Shown: positions 15,290 through 25,191, counted from the first letter of the stretch. The stretch is 64,000 bases of DNA from GWB1-38-13 sp964608405 (GCA_964608405.1 CAZSNC010000001.1:1-64000), one strand, 5' to 3'. The notes: generated from the sequence alone by a model not told the origin. Made by a program: numbers and translations.

Positions 15290-16636
15290 ATGCTGCCCTT
15301 AAAACGTAAGATATCTCGTGGCCAGGCACTACTTGAAGTCTTAATATCCCTTGCAATTTTTTTAATCTTGGCTCGCGCTCTTTTTACTCTTGTGACAACC
15401 ACCTATTCCATAAACACCTTCAATAAATCGCGGATTGTTGCAAGACATCTGGCACAGGGAAAAATCGAGACAATACGCAATATGCCCTATGCCGATATCG
15501 GGACGGTAGGCGGAATTCCGTCGGGCAATCTACCTCAAAACGAGTCCGTCAACATTAACAACCTTAACTACAATATAAACACAACAATTGTATATATCGA
15601 TGATCATTTTGACGGCACAATGCCTACAGATCTTCTTCCAACCGATTACAAAAGAATCTCGGTTGAGATTTCTTGGGAAGGATTAGAGTCATCGAAAAAA
15701 TCACCGTTAAAAATGATAACGGATATTTCTCCAAACGGTATCGAAACTACCGTTTCGGGAGGAACCCTTTCGGTTTACGTTTTTGATGCGAATGCAAAAG
15801 CTGTTCCACAGGCTGATGTTACCATCGTTTCAAGCGGAACAACACCTTTAATCAATATGACAATTAAAACCGCAGACGACGGCAGAGTAATTCTCCCAGG
15901 TGCTCCAACCTGCAAAAAAGCCTGCTATAGTATTTCCGTTTCCAAGCCCGGTTATTCCAGTGAAAGAACCTATTCAACCACTGAAGTTGACAATCCGGCA
16001 AAACCTTTGCTGTCTGTCCTTCAGGGACAAATTTCCGAAGCCTCTTTTTCCATTGATAAAACAGGATCGTTGACAATCCGCTCCTACAAAGACAGAAACA
16101 GTAATTTTGAATTCCTCCCAAATACTACTTTTTCAATTCACGGAGAAAAGATTATCGGAACCGATTCGGACGACAATCCTGTCTATAAATATCAAGGCAC
16201 CTTTACAACAGACAGCAATGGATTGAGGGTTTTAAATGCCATGGAATGGGACAACTACACACTTTCAGTCAACCCAACTATTGGAGACATGTCGGGTCTT
16301 AACCCACCCCCTGCAATTTCTTTACTGCCAGAAGCTTCTACAGACGTTAGATATGCAATTAGTCCCCATACAACAAATTCCGTATTAATTTCGTACGTTG
16401 ATCCGAACGGTATACAAATAGCCTCCGTTTCAGCAAGACTTTTCAATGCAACCGGTTTTGAGTCAATTGCAACAAGCGGTGCACAAGGGAACCCAGATTT
16501 CGGACAAACATTTTTTTCTAATCTAGTCAGACAAATCTATCAGTTGGAAGCAACCATTTCCGGTTACTTTAAATACACCGGAACCGTTGACGCATACGGA
16601 TATAAACAATTGAAAATAATACTGAATCCTATATGA
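15290..16636 (+). CDS. Large prepilin-like protein with beta-rich adhesin-like domain
   Basis: The protein (448 aa) starts with RKISRGQALLEVLISLAIFLILARALF, a type III signal with processing after Gly and Glu at mature position 5, as in PilV-like minor pilins. About 130 residues of pilin-like region are followed by repeated beta-sandwich-like segments; TLSVYVFDANAKAVPQADVTI and KTADDGRVILPGAP (about 160-205) look like carboxypeptidase-regulatory or Cna-B type domains. It could form an adhesive pilus tip. It is much longer than usual minor pilins. First of three genes with overlapping ends. Confidence 0.82.
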   Translation: MLPLKRKISRGQALLEVLISLAIFLILARALFTLVTTTYSINTFNKSRIVARHLAQGKIETIRNMPYADIGTVGGIPSGNLPQNESVNINNLNYNINTTIVYIDDHFDGTMPTDLLPTDYKRISVEISWEGLESSKKSPLKMITDISPNGIETTVSGGTLSVYVFDANAKAVPQADVTIVSSGTTPLINMTIKTADDGRVILPGAPTCKKACYSISVSKPGYSSERTYSTTEVDNPAKPLLSVLQGQISEASFSIDKTGSLTIRSYKDRNSNFEFLPNTTFSIHGEKIIGTDSDDNPVYKYQGTFTTDSNGLRVLNAMEWDNYTLSVNPTIGDMSGLNPPPAISLLPEASTDVRYAISPHTTNSVLISYVDPNGIQIASVSARLFNATGFESIATSGAQGNPDFGQTFFSNLVRQIYQLEATISGYFKYTGTVDAYGYKQLKIILNPI

Positions 16637-17247
16637 AAATACATAAATTAAGCCGCGGTGTTACGATAATCGAGTTGCTATTGGGGATGGCAATATTGGG
16701 AATGATCGGGGTAGGTTTGGTCTCGCTCCAATACATTTTAAGTCAAAACCAAATCGCCATTACGAAAGGATATAAATACATCGACGACGCCAATTATATC
16801 GTTTCGACCTTTACGAGGGAAATAAGAGGCGCCAGACAAAGTGATAACGGCTCGTACCTTCTCGCACTTGCAAATGACACGGAAATTGTTTTCTATTCCG
16901 ACACAGACCTCGACGGAAAAGTGGAATGGGTCAGATATTATTTAAACGGAACGACTTTTGCAAAGGAAATTATTAAACCTTTAGGATATCCCGCTGTCTA
17001 CGACCAATTAAGTAAAAAGACGTCAATATTAAGTGATGCTGTAAGAAATACCACTACTCCACTTTTTTATTATTACAATGAAGATTGGCCAACGGATACT
17101 ACAAATAACCCTCTTCTCGTAAATGATAGACTCTCAAAGACAAAAACGATTAAAATATATTTAAGAATCAATGGGGAAGTCAATCCTGATAAGGATTACG
17201 TTATCGAATCTTCCGCACAAATCAGATCGAGTAAAGAAAATCTATGA
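16633..17247 (+). CDS. PilW-like minor prepilin
   Basis: A 204-residue protein with KLSRGVTIIELLLGMAILGMIGVGLVSLQYIL, a class III prepilin signal (Gly before V, Glu at +5) and helix, then a globular domain with DTEIVFYSDTDLDGKVEWVRYYL, the pattern of PilW/GspJ-type minor pilins. It overlaps the preceding gene by four bases (ATGA) and the following one likewise, so the three are translationally coupled and probably form a tip complex. Confidence 0.85.
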   Translation: MKIHKLSRGVTIIELLLGMAILGMIGVGLVSLQYILSQNQIAITKGYKYIDDANYIVSTFTREIRGARQSDNGSYLLALANDTEIVFYSDTDLDGKVEWVRYYLNGTTFAKEIIKPLGYPAVYDQLSKKTSILSDAVRNTTTPLFYYYNEDWPTDTTNNPLLVNDRLSKTKTIKIYLRINGEVNPDKDYVIESSAQIRSSKENL

Positions 17248-18683
17248 TAAGAAATAATATTGCGGTTAAATTTAAAAATATAATCAGCCAAAAAGGTTCG
17301 GCAACTCCTGCAATTCTTGTAATTTCCGCCTCATTTATAATTGTTATTTACGGCCTTTTATTTGTTTTGGGAGTACAAATGGATACGGCAAATCGTCAGG
17401 CTGCATCCGAAAAAGCACTTAACATTGCCGAGGCGGGAATAAATTATTACAAGTGGCACTTGGCTCACGCCCCAGGGGACTATAAAGACGGCCAAACCGT
17501 TAACGGCCCTTATTTACATGAATATCGTGATCCTGAAGGATCACTAATCGGCTACTATAGTCTTGACATCGTACCACCACAGAATGGATCGACTATTGTT
17601 ACCATACATTCAACAGCCTGGACAACCAACTATCCGAAAATAAAAAGGGTTATTAAAGCAGAGTATGGAATTCCGTCTTTGGCCGAATATTCATTTTTAT
17701 CTAACGCCAGCTCTTGGTATGGAGTCGGATCGGCTGTAAACGGACACATACATTCCAACAATGGAATCAGGATGGACGGAACAAATACATCTTTAGTTAC
17801 AAGCGCTCAGGAAACTTACATGTGCGGGAGTGAGACAGGATGTTTACCGCCCAAATCAAAGCCGGGTGTTTGGGGAGACGGCGGAGACAAGGCGCTTTGG
17901 AAATTTCCGATCCCTTATGTTGACTTTGACACAATTTCTTTGGATTTTGATGAAATGAAAACGGCGGCAGAGAATTCCGGTCTATATCTTGGACCAAGTA
18001 ATAGCCGTGGTTATCACATCCTTTTTTTGAGTGATGGATCTGTACAAATAAACAAAGTAATAACAACTTCTTCTATAAAAGGTTACTCCGTTCCGGGGCA
18101 AGGGCTTGGAGCTTTTGGTGTTGGAGGATGCAGGGATACAAATCAAATTATTGCAAGCGAAATACCAATCGGGGTGTATAACCTTTCCGAGACTCCGATA
18201 ATCTTTGCCGAGGACGACTTGTGGGTTGAGGGAAGTGTAAGGGGAAGAGTTACGGTTGCAGCTGTTAGGTTTCCATTAACCTCCAGCAACGCCGTTATCT
18301 GGATTCCAAATAATATTACCTATACCGCCTACGACGGATCCGATTCACTAGGACTTGTTGCCCAAAATAACATTTATTTTGCAAAAAATGTCCCGAATTC
18401 TTTTCAGGTTGATGCAATTCTTGTGGCACAAAAGGGCAATATCATAAGGCACGGATATTTTGATTATTGCGGGGGCACAGCCGGAGCCGTAAAACAAAAA
18501 TTAACCATTAACGGCTCATTAATATCGTATTTTAAATCCTACTGGAATTTCGGGACGGGACCGGAATCTGGTTTTCGGGAACGCGAAATAAATTTCGATA
18601 CCAACACGCATTACAACCCTCCACCATACTTCCCGACATATGGACAATATGAATTTATTTCCTGGACTGAAGAAAGAAATTAA
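17244..18683 (+). CDS. PilX-like pilus-associated protein
   Basis: The protein (479 aa) has an N-terminal membrane helix (about 22-45) preceded by QKGSATPAIL and followed by RQAASEKALNIAEAGINYYKWHL, the signature of PilX-type proteins that often sit beside PilV/PilW. The processing Glu of classical prepilins is not evident. The large C-terminal domain (about 150-479) is beta-rich with ANIHS-like GHIHSNNGIRMDG and LWVEGSVRGRVTVAA segments, resembling DUF4900-type passenger regions. It ends two bases from a convergent gene with no terminator between. Confidence 0.75.
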   Translation: MIRNNIAVKFKNIISQKGSATPAILVISASFIIVIYGLLFVLGVQMDTANRQAASEKALNIAEAGINYYKWHLAHAPGDYKDGQTVNGPYLHEYRDPEGSLIGYYSLDIVPPQNGSTIVTIHSTAWTTNYPKIKRVIKAEYGIPSLAEYSFLSNASSWYGVGSAVNGHIHSNNGIRMDGTNTSLVTSAQETYMCGSETGCLPPKSKPGVWGDGGDKALWKFPIPYVDFDTISLDFDEMKTAAENSGLYLGPSNSRGYHILFLSDGSVQINKVITTSSIKGYSVPGQGLGAFGVGGCRDTNQIIASEIPIGVYNLSETPIIFAEDDLWVEGSVRGRVTVAAVRFPLTSSNAVIWIPNNITYTAYDGSDSLGLVAQNNIYFAKNVPNSFQVDAILVAQKGNIIRHGYFDYCGGTAGAVKQKLTINGSLISYFKSYWNFGTGPESGFREREINFDTNTHYNPPPYFPTYGQYEFISWTEERN

Positions 18684-18685
18684 TT

Positions 18686-19396
18686 CTACCAAATCGGTGT
18701 CGGAGTCGCCTGAACAGTGCAATATGTATTTGAGATTATTGCTCTGTTTCTGACAATACTTTCACCCCAAGTCTCGCAACTTGCTTCCACCGGAGCGTAA
18801 TTTGAGTCGATATTGTAAATCGAGTAAGGTGTCGGTGATGCGTAAGGCAGTGCCGGTGTTGACGTCGGAAAATTGATAATACCATCAAACACTTCATCAT
18901 CATCAACTTCTGTATTATCCCCATCACCATCCGTTTCGAAATAATCGGTGAGTGATATATCGGAATACTCAATAAAGATCGGCTCAACCGTATCTAACAT
19001 GTCTTTATCCCCTGAATCGATACAAACACTAACCAGTTTCTTGTCGATAAAAATATATACCTTATACCCACAATCCCCCCCGCTTACACTTTTACTGAGA
19101 TATTCTCTCGCCTTTCTCTCCATCATCGAAAAAAACAGATTTATCTGTGTCGAATCCCATGTCTCATAATAAGATTTGTCTTTTGACTTATACTCAACCA
19201 GGCCATTTTGGTCAATAGTAATAACCTCGTCCCCTTTTACGATCTGAATTTGACCATCTTTAATTTGCGGTGTATTTCTTTTACCCCCGCTAAACAACGA
19301 GATGAAAATAAAGGCCAAAAACACTATCCCCACAATAAACGACCACACATATACAGGGTTTTTAAAGATATTCTCAGTTGACCTCTTGTTATTCAT
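18686..19396 (-). CDS. Single-pass membrane protein of the pilus cluster
   Basis: The protein (236 aa) has an N-terminal membrane helix (about 15-37, VYVWSFIVGIVFLAFIFISLF) and an extracytoplasmic domain with GDCGYKVYIFIDKKLVSVC, an Asp-rich stretch (ETDGDGDNTEVDDDEVFDG) and a Thr/Pro-rich tail. The DGDGD segment could bind calcium. No known family recognised. It begins 8 bases after pilC and probably belongs to the pilB-pilC transcript. Confidence 0.65.
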   Translation of the reverse strand: MNNKRSTENIFKNPVYVWSFIVGIVFLAFIFISLFSGGKRNTPQIKDGQIQIVKGDEVITIDQNGLVEYKSKDKSYYETWDSTQINLFFSMMERKAREYLSKSVSGGDCGYKVYIFIDKKLVSVCIDSGDKDMLDTVEPIFIEYSDISLTDYFETDGDGDNTEVDDDEVFDGIINFPTSTPALPYASPTPYSIYNIDSNYAPVEASCETWGESIVRNRAIISNTYCTVQATPTPIW

Positions 19397-19404
19397 CCGT
19401 CTGT

Positions 19405-20613
19405 TTAAAAATTATTCATTCCTCCAACCAGACTATAAATTGGGGTTATCATAATTACTACCATGGCTCCAACTGCCACTCCGATCACCAACATCAAAAT
19501 CGGTTCCAAAAGCGATGTCAACTTTTTCAGGGTAAAATCTACTTCCTTCTCATAAAAATCAGCCATTTCGGACAATACCTCTTCCAGGCTGCCGCTTTTT
19601 TCACCTGCTTTTATTGTTTGCACAACAGTTGAGGGGAAAATCTTTTTCCCGCCGATGATAATTTCCGAAAGTTGCTTTCCCTGAGCAACACCTGCTCCAA
19701 ATGACTTTGCCTCCTTCTTAAGGGCGGGTTGTTGAATAATATTTGCACAAACTTCAAGACAAACCATAATTGGAACACCACTTGCCAAAAGAGTAGATAG
19801 TGTCCTGGAAAAACGCGCAATGTCGATTTGGATTATTAAACCCTTAATTGCAGGCAACTTCATCATAAAATCAAAGATTGCGTTCCTGCTTTTCTGAATC
19901 GTAAAAAGCAAAAAGACAATCAGTGCTATCGCAAACACTCCTGCAATTACCTCTTTTGTGTACTTTCCCACAAATATTCCCACATCCAAAACAAATTTTG
20001 TAGCTACCGGGAGTTCCACTCCAAGGTCATAAAAAACCTGTGCAAGTTGCGGAAGAACAAAAACAAGCATCACTACAAAAACTGCTGCCATTGCACACAC
20101 TATGACAATCGGATAAGTCATTGCGCCTTTCACTTTTTGAACCAATTCATAACTTAAAGTTAATTGTTTTGACAAATAATCAAATGCCTTGTCCATTGTT
20201 CCGGATTCTTCACCGGCTTTCACCATCGTCAAAAATACCGTATCGAAATCTCTTTTGTATTTCGATAAGACAGACGAGATTGTTTTACCTTTCCGGACTT
20301 CAAACGATACATCTGTTAACACTTTTTTCAGTTTTCGGTTTTTTGTCTCATCTTTGATAATATCGATTGCTTCAGGTAAGGGTAATCCTGCACGCAACAT
20401 CGTTGCCATAAATCTACAAAAAGCCGCTTTTTCCGAGGTTGAAATAGACCCCGCCATTAATCCGCCTACATCCTGATCCACCTTCTTAATCGTCATTATT
20501 TTGTATCCTTCGGAAGCTAATGTGGATGCAGCATCTTTAACGGAGGATGCCTGTAATATATCTTCAACCAAATCTCCCCTTTGATTTTTGACTTTAAATG
20601 AAAAAAGCGGCAT
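19405..20613 (-). CDS. pilC: Type IV pilus platform protein PilC
   Basis: The inner-membrane platform that connects the PilB motor to the growing pilus. The protein (402 aa) contains two GspF-type domains, each with EKAAFCRFMATMLRAGLPLPEAI-like and IARFSRTLSTLLASGVPIMVCL segments, and three long membrane helices (about 170-195, 220-240, 375-400). ATG 20613 is chosen because it follows the PilB stop by one base; a TTG at 20631 lies inside pilB. Confidence 0.95.
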   Translation of the reverse strand: MPLFSFKVKNQRGDLVEDILQASSVKDAASTLASEGYKIMTIKKVDQDVGGLMAGSISTSEKAAFCRFMATMLRAGLPLPEAIDIIKDETKNRKLKKVLTDVSFEVRKGKTISSVLSKYKRDFDTVFLTMVKAGEESGTMDKAFDYLSKQLTLSYELVQKVKGAMTYPIVIVCAMAAVFVVMLVFVLPQLAQVFYDLGVELPVATKFVLDVGIFVGKYTKEVIAGVFAIALIVFLLFTIQKSRNAIFDFMMKLPAIKGLIIQIDIARFSRTLSTLLASGVPIMVCLEVCANIIQQPALKKEAKSFGAGVAQGKQLSEIIIGGKKIFPSTVVQTIKAGEKSGSLEEVLSEMADFYEKEVDFTLKKLTSLLEPILMLVIGVAVGAMVVIMITPIYSLVGGMNNF

Positions 20614-20614
20614 A

Positions 20615-22294
20615 TTATTCTTCTTTTGCAACCCTAAAGACCTCCTCGATTGTAGTTAAACCGGAAGAAACCTTATCCATCCCGTCACGCATCATCGTAA
20701 TCATTCCGTCAGCTACTGCTTCCTTAAAAAGTTGTTCCGTAGTAGGTCGTTGAATAATCACTTCACGGAGCTTTTCCGTAACCGGCATTATTTCATAAAT
20801 TCCAATTCTTCCCGAATAACCTTTATGATTACAATCATCACAACCTTTGCCTTTATAAAACTTTAATTTTTCAGCCTCACTTCCCAGTTCTTTTGAAAGT
20901 TTTTTAAGGACCACCTCATCTGGTGTGTATTTTGCAATGCAAGAAGGACATATTTTTCGAACCAACCGTTGAGCAACAACGACATTTAATGTGGATGCCA
21001 AAAGAAAGGCTTCTGCTCCCATATCCAAAAGCCTGGGAACCGCGCCGGAAGCGGTATTGGTATGAAGTGTCGATAAAACCAAATGTCCGGTTAATGCAGA
21101 GTGTATTGCAATTTCTGCTGTTTCCTGATCCCTAATCTCTCCAACCATAATAATGTCCGGGTCGTGTCTCATTAAAGCACGCAGACCTGCCGCAAAAGTA
21201 AGGCCTGTTTTGGGATTAACCTGGATTTGTGTAACCCTATTCATCCCGTATTCAATCGGGTCTTCGATTGTACATATTTTTACTTCGGCGGTATTAAGCA
21301 TATTAAGAAGTGAGTAAAGAGTTGTTGTTTTACCGGAACCTGTCGGACCCGTTACCAAAATCATTCCGTGAGGTTTCATGGAATTTTCCCGCAATATTGC
21401 CAAGCCTTGTCCGGTAATTCCCAATTCTTCCAAACTCAAGGGGCGGTTTGTCTCACGCAAAATTCTCATTACGACATTCTCGCCATAAAAACCGGGTATG
21501 ATTGAGATACGAAGTGCAATAGCTTCGTCGTCAATATTGAATTTATGTCTGCCGTCCTGAGGAATTCTATGTTCGTCAATTTTTAGGTTAGAGAGAATTT
21601 TTATTCTTGCGACCAACGCCTCCTCGGTTCCTTTTTTGAATTTGAACATATCCCTAAGCATTCCGTCGATTCTAAAGCGCACCACAACATCTTCGGATTG
21701 AGACTCGATATGGATATCGGATGATCGAAGCGCAACAGCATACTCAAAAATCGTATTTAATATCTTAACAACCGGAATATCCTCTGCCGCTTTTTCCAGA
21801 TTATCCCCTGGTGACACCTTTTTGATATTCTCCGAAATAATTTTTTCGAAATCGCTTTTTAAATTCTTTTTATACTGACCAAGAGCTTTGGAGATGTCCT
21901 CATTGCGTGCAAAGTAGGGTTCAATTTCATAACCAGTTTGTCTTTTCGCAAATTCTATTGCTTCAAAATCCTCCGGGTTCTCCATCGCCAATTTGATCTT
22001 TTTATCCTTAAACTCGAAGGGGATCATTCTGTAAGTACGGGCAAGTTTTTCGGGTATAAGATTAAGTATCTCCGTTGGAATAAAAAGTCTTCTTACATCC
22101 GCATATGGAATATTAAGATGCTCGGAAATAAGCTTACCGAGTGAATCCTCACTGACAAGTCCTCTAAAAATTAAAACATCGGAAATATCTCTTCCTTGGT
22201 CTTGAGAACTTTTGAACGCGTCATCAAAATCCGCTTCGGTTACATAACCAGATCCTACCAGAATTTTTTTGAGTTTTTCAGGTGATATAAGCAT
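20615..22294 (-). CDS. pilB: Type IV pilus assembly ATPase PilB
   Basis: Hexameric ATPase that powers pilus extension. The protein (559 aa) has an N-terminal GspE-N domain, Walker A GPTGSGKTTT (near 318), Asp box and Walker B region MRHDPDIIMVGEIRD, a His box (ALTGHLVLSTLHTN) and a tetracysteine zinc motif CPSC...CDDC (near 450-480). An AGGTGAG sequence 11 bases before the ATG is a plausible ribosome site. No retraction ATPase PilT is in the window. Confidence 0.96.
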   Translation of the reverse strand: MLISPEKLKKILVGSGYVTEADFDDAFKSSQDQGRDISDVLIFRGLVSEDSLGKLISEHLNIPYADVRRLFIPTEILNLIPEKLARTYRMIPFEFKDKKIKLAMENPEDFEAIEFAKRQTGYEIEPYFARNEDISKALGQYKKNLKSDFEKIISENIKKVSPGDNLEKAAEDIPVVKILNTIFEYAVALRSSDIHIESQSEDVVVRFRIDGMLRDMFKFKKGTEEALVARIKILSNLKIDEHRIPQDGRHKFNIDDEAIALRISIIPGFYGENVVMRILRETNRPLSLEELGITGQGLAILRENSMKPHGMILVTGPTGSGKTTTLYSLLNMLNTAEVKICTIEDPIEYGMNRVTQIQVNPKTGLTFAAGLRALMRHDPDIIMVGEIRDQETAEIAIHSALTGHLVLSTLHTNTASGAVPRLLDMGAEAFLLASTLNVVVAQRLVRKICPSCIAKYTPDEVVLKKLSKELGSEAEKLKFYKGKGCDDCNHKGYSGRIGIYEIMPVTEKLREVIIQRPTTEQLFKEAVADGMITMMRDGMDKVSSGLTTIEEVFRVAKEE

Positions 22295-22357
22295 GCAAGT
22301 TAGAAGCTCACCTAATTGCCTATCTCCTTAATAGGGCAGTTGGCAGGCTCTATATTT

Positions 22358-22363
22358 ATTATA
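22358..22363 (-). promoter_or_regulatory. Possible -10 box of pilB-pilC
   Basis: TATAAT on the minus strand at 22363-22358, about 64 bases before pilB; no good -35. It would give a leader of nearly 60 bases containing the AGGTGAG site. Confidence 0.3.
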
Positions 22364-22430
22364 TTACAATATTTAGTTTCTTCCTTAGCAGTTATAAATT
22401 GAGGAGCGTATTATGCCACATTTTCCCATA

Positions 22431-22459
22431 AAAATACCCCGAAATAGGCGGGGTATTTT
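22431..22459 (-). terminator. Intrinsic terminator of rnpB
   Basis: An 11-bp perfect inverted repeat, AAAATACCCCG (22431-22441) and CGGGGTATTTT (22449-22459), with a 7-base loop. On the minus strand it follows the RNase P RNA directly, and the 3' arm ends in a T run. Confidence 0.85.
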
Positions 22460-22462
22460 ATA

Positions 22463-22822
22463 CTTTGGAGGATAGTAAGCCAGATTCTGTTTCAAGACAA
22501 CAATCTATCTGACGCCCTCAATCCTTTGAACATCGGGAAAGCGTTCCTCAAGCGTTCAATTCGGAGGTTGCAGCGGGTGGGATTGTCGCGTTTCACCCCA
22601 AATGCTTCTTTAGAAAGCATTTAGACTCGTCTCTGTGACTCTCTGAAAATGTCAATTCATTTTCAGTGTCTCGATTTAATCGAAACCACCAGATGTTATC
22701 AGCTACCAAAAGGTAGCTAACTATCATTCGGAGATTGCCCTCCGACCCCTCGCTTTCAGCTGTCTGGACTTTCCTCTACACCTGAGTTAAAGCAAGTGCA
22801 GTAGTTGTCCTTCCTCCAAAGC
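22463..22822 (-). ncRNA. rnpB: RNase P RNA (bacterial type A-like)
   Basis: The catalytic RNA that matures tRNA 5' ends. On the minus strand the 5' part contains GAGGAAAGTCCAGAC, the universal P4-region signature, near 22760; the 3' part contains ACAGAATCTGGCTTA, matching the conserved 3' core before the last helix. The ends pair as helix P1: CTTTGGAGGA (22821-22812) with TCCTCCAAAG (22472-22463). About 360 nt is normal size. An extended -10 lies just upstream and a terminator just downstream, so the gene is a single unit. Confidence 0.95.
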
Positions 22823-22828
22823 GAAAAT

Positions 22829-22837
22829 ATTATACCA
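22829..22837 (-). promoter_or_regulatory. Extended -10 promoter of rnpB
   Basis: TGG-TATAAT on the minus strand (22837-22829) ends 7 bases before the first base of helix P1, giving a start near 22822. The -35 is weak. Confidence 0.65.
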
Positions 22838-22895
22838 TAAAACATAATATATTAAATACTATAAGATAGTATCCTAACTATAAGATTGCGGAGAC

Positions 22896-23903
22896 TTATT
22901 TTAAAGTAGATTCTTTCACTTGTTCGATATCCTTTTCTGAAAGGATCTGTTGAATAATAATACTTAACGCAAGTACGACTGGTATAGCAATTATCGCCCC
23001 AGTTGTACCTTGGATCCTAAATCCTACACTTAACGCAAGAAGTGTCACGACAGGATTAACACCCGCTGACTTTTGCATTATTTTGGGAACAAAAACATAA
23101 TTCTCCACCTGTTGAATTAAAAATGCCAAAGATGCGGTTGCAATTCCTGTAAACGACGACGCACTAAACCCGATTATGACGGCAGGAATTGCAGCAATAA
23201 ACGGCCCAATCATCGGAATAATCTCCAAAAGACCCGCAAGAATTGCAAGAGGAAGTGCATACGGCACTTTTAAAAGAAGAAGACCGATGTACGTCGAAAG
23301 TCCGACAACAAACATCAGAAGTAATTCCCCTTTTGCCCACATTCCAATCCTCCTCTCGATCTTTTCGGCCACTTCTGATACCTTCCTCCTTTTTTCTTCA
23401 TTGGGTACAACGGATAAACCCCATTTTAATTTCCCTTTCTGCAATAAAAGATAAAAAGATAGGATAAAAACGGTCACAACATTTACGACATTTGAAAAGA
23501 TAGACACTGTTGTCTTTGCAAGCTGGCTCGGAATTTGCCCAAGTTGGAGTAAAAACTGTTGTAATATTTGCTCCTTAAACGCAGTTGGAAGGCCAATATC
23601 CGATATATACCCTGGAATATTAGCAACCAAGCTAGCTGTCTGATTAACCAGCGAAGGCGCAAGAATATATATCGAAAAACCAATTATTCCCAAAAATATT
23701 AAATAGACAATTCCAACCGCCCAGACTCTCGGAATTCGTCTGCTTTCCAGTTTCGCAACCGCCGGATTAAACGACGCAACAATGACTAAAGCAATAAGGA
23801 GTTGGAACAGAATATCTCTTATGTAATAAACAAACCAGAGTCCGATTAGAAGAACAACAATAAAAATTATCGTTTTGTGAGTAATGTCCACCTTTTTAAT
23901 CAT
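22896..23903 (-). CDS. AI-2E-family (PerM) membrane protein
   Basis: A 335-residue multispanning protein of the AI-2E/PerM (UPF0118) family, with paired N-terminal helices, a central amphipathic region (about 85-145) and the conserved LLEIIPMIGPFIAAIPAVIIGF and VENYVFVPKIMQKSAGVNPVVTLLAL blocks (about 228-290). Members are proposed exporters or permeases; substrate cannot be inferred. It starts 8 bases after miaA stop and is probably in the same operon. Confidence 0.93.
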   Translation of the reverse strand: MIKKVDITHKTIIFIVVLLIGLWFVYYIRDILFQLLIALVIVASFNPAVAKLESRRIPRVWAVGIVYLIFLGIIGFSIYILAPSLVNQTASLVANIPGYISDIGLPTAFKEQILQQFLLQLGQIPSQLAKTTVSIFSNVVNVVTVFILSFYLLLQKGKLKWGLSVVPNEEKRRKVSEVAEKIERRIGMWAKGELLLMFVVGLSTYIGLLLLKVPYALPLAILAGLLEIIPMIGPFIAAIPAVIIGFSASSFTGIATASLAFLIQQVENYVFVPKIMQKSAGVNPVVTLLALSVGFRIQGTTGAIIAIPVVLALSIIIQQILSEKDIEQVKESTLK

Positions 23904-23911
23904 ACTTCTAT

Positions 23912-24877
23912 CTATTTACCATAATACCAACTTTGCACTTTATTTTCTACATCGATAAGTAAGCTCTTTTCCGATACATCAAACCAATTGATTCTTTTAT
24001 CTTTTTTAAACCAAGTCATTTGTCTTTTTGCATACCTCACCTCCTGCGTATACCACTCTTTAACAAATTCCTGCTTTGAGCAAAGGCTGTTATAATATTT
24101 TTCATATTGTCTGTAACCCATCCCCTGCATTGACTGACACTTCCACGAAAGACCCTTTTTCAATAGACTTTTTATCTCATCTTCAAACCCCACCTTGATT
24201 CTTTTATTAACTCTCTCCAATATCTTTTTATTTATCTCACGCTTTTTCATTTTCAAACCAATCATCAAAATGGAATCGTAATCTGTTTTGTTAGGTGTGA
24301 TTAATTTTTGATTTCCTTTTAAATAATCTGCTATCTCAATTGCCCTAATTAACCTCCGAGGATTTTGTCTGTCGGACCCATTCATACTTTCTGCTTTTTT
24401 CTTGTCCAGCTTGATTAATAATTCATACAGATATTTCACTTTCCTTGTTTTTAATTTCTCTCTCAAGCTTATATTTCTGGGGATAGCAAAGGTTTCTATT
24501 CCGTCGACAAGTACTTTAATATACAAACCACTTCCTCCGACTAATATCGCAAGCTTACCCCGTTGCCAAATATTGGAAATGATCTCTTGTACATTTTCAA
24601 AATATTTCGAAACACTAAATTCCTCAATAGGATCAACTAAATCGTATCCCCACACTTTAATATTATGTATTTCATAAAAAAGATATTTAACCCCTTGTAA
24701 CCTTTTCGCTTTTGATGACTTTGGAAGATCCTTACCGGTTCCTATATTCATTCCTCTATATACTTGGCGTGAGTCGGCTGATACTAACTCTCCGTTAAAC
24801 TTTTGTGATAGCTCAATTGCAAGATTCGTTTTGCCAGTTGCCGTCGGACCACATATTACCAACAAAGACCTATCCAT
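23912..24877 (-). CDS. miaA: tRNA dimethylallyltransferase
   Basis: Transfers a dimethylallyl group to A37 of tRNAs reading UNN codons. The protein (321 aa) carries the P-loop GPTATGKT (residues 10-17), SADSRQVYRGMNIGTGK (about 35-51), the NPRRLIRAIEI motif (near 172) and QGMGYRQYEKYY near 250. Length is normal. It is followed by the AI-2E-family gene and preceded by HU with a 35-base gap. Confidence 0.96.
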   Translation of the reverse strand: MDRSLLVICGPTATGKTNLAIELSQKFNGELVSADSRQVYRGMNIGTGKDLPKSSKAKRLQGVKYLFYEIHNIKVWGYDLVDPIEEFSVSKYFENVQEIISNIWQRGKLAILVGGSGLYIKVLVDGIETFAIPRNISLREKLKTRKVKYLYELLIKLDKKKAESMNGSDRQNPRRLIRAIEIADYLKGNQKLITPNKTDYDSILMIGLKMKKREINKKILERVNKRIKVGFEDEIKSLLKKGLSWKCQSMQGMGYRQYEKYYNSLCSKQEFVKEWYTQEVRYAKRQMTWFKKDKRINWFDVSEKSLLIDVENKVQSWYYGK

Positions 24878-24912
24878 AAATCAATAAAGAGAACAAATAT
24901 TTAAAAAAGAAT

Positions 24913-25191
24913 TTATCTACTAACCTGCTTTTTAAGCTTATCCCCGGGAGTAAATTTTGGAAGTCTGTGACGTTTAATCGTTACCATTTTTTCCGAATTT
25001 GGGATTTTGACTGTTTTGCCTTCAACCCATCCAACCCTAAACACTCCAAATCCCGATAAAACTATTCTTTTCTCACCTTTTGACAAAGATCTTCCGATCT
25101 CGTCAAGAAATACATCGACAGCTTCACGCGCTGCCTTACTTGTCAAATGGGCTTTTCTGGCTACAATTTCAATAATTTCGCGTTTGGTCAT
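24913..25191 (-). CDS. HU-family DNA-binding protein
   Basis: A 92-residue histone-like protein: MTKREIIEIVARKAHLTSKAAREAVDVF helical dimer region, GFGVFRVGWVEGKTVKIPNSEKM for the beta arm (GRNPxT is replaced by KTVKIPNS), and FTPGDKLKKQV at the end. It bends and compacts DNA as a dimer. A well-formed promoter lies 11 bases upstream, so the leader is only about five bases. Confidence 0.95.
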   Translation of the reverse strand: MTKREIIEIVARKAHLTSKAAREAVDVFLDEIGRSLSKGEKRIVLSGFGVFRVGWVEGKTVKIPNSEKMVTIKRHRLPKFTPGDKLKKQVSR

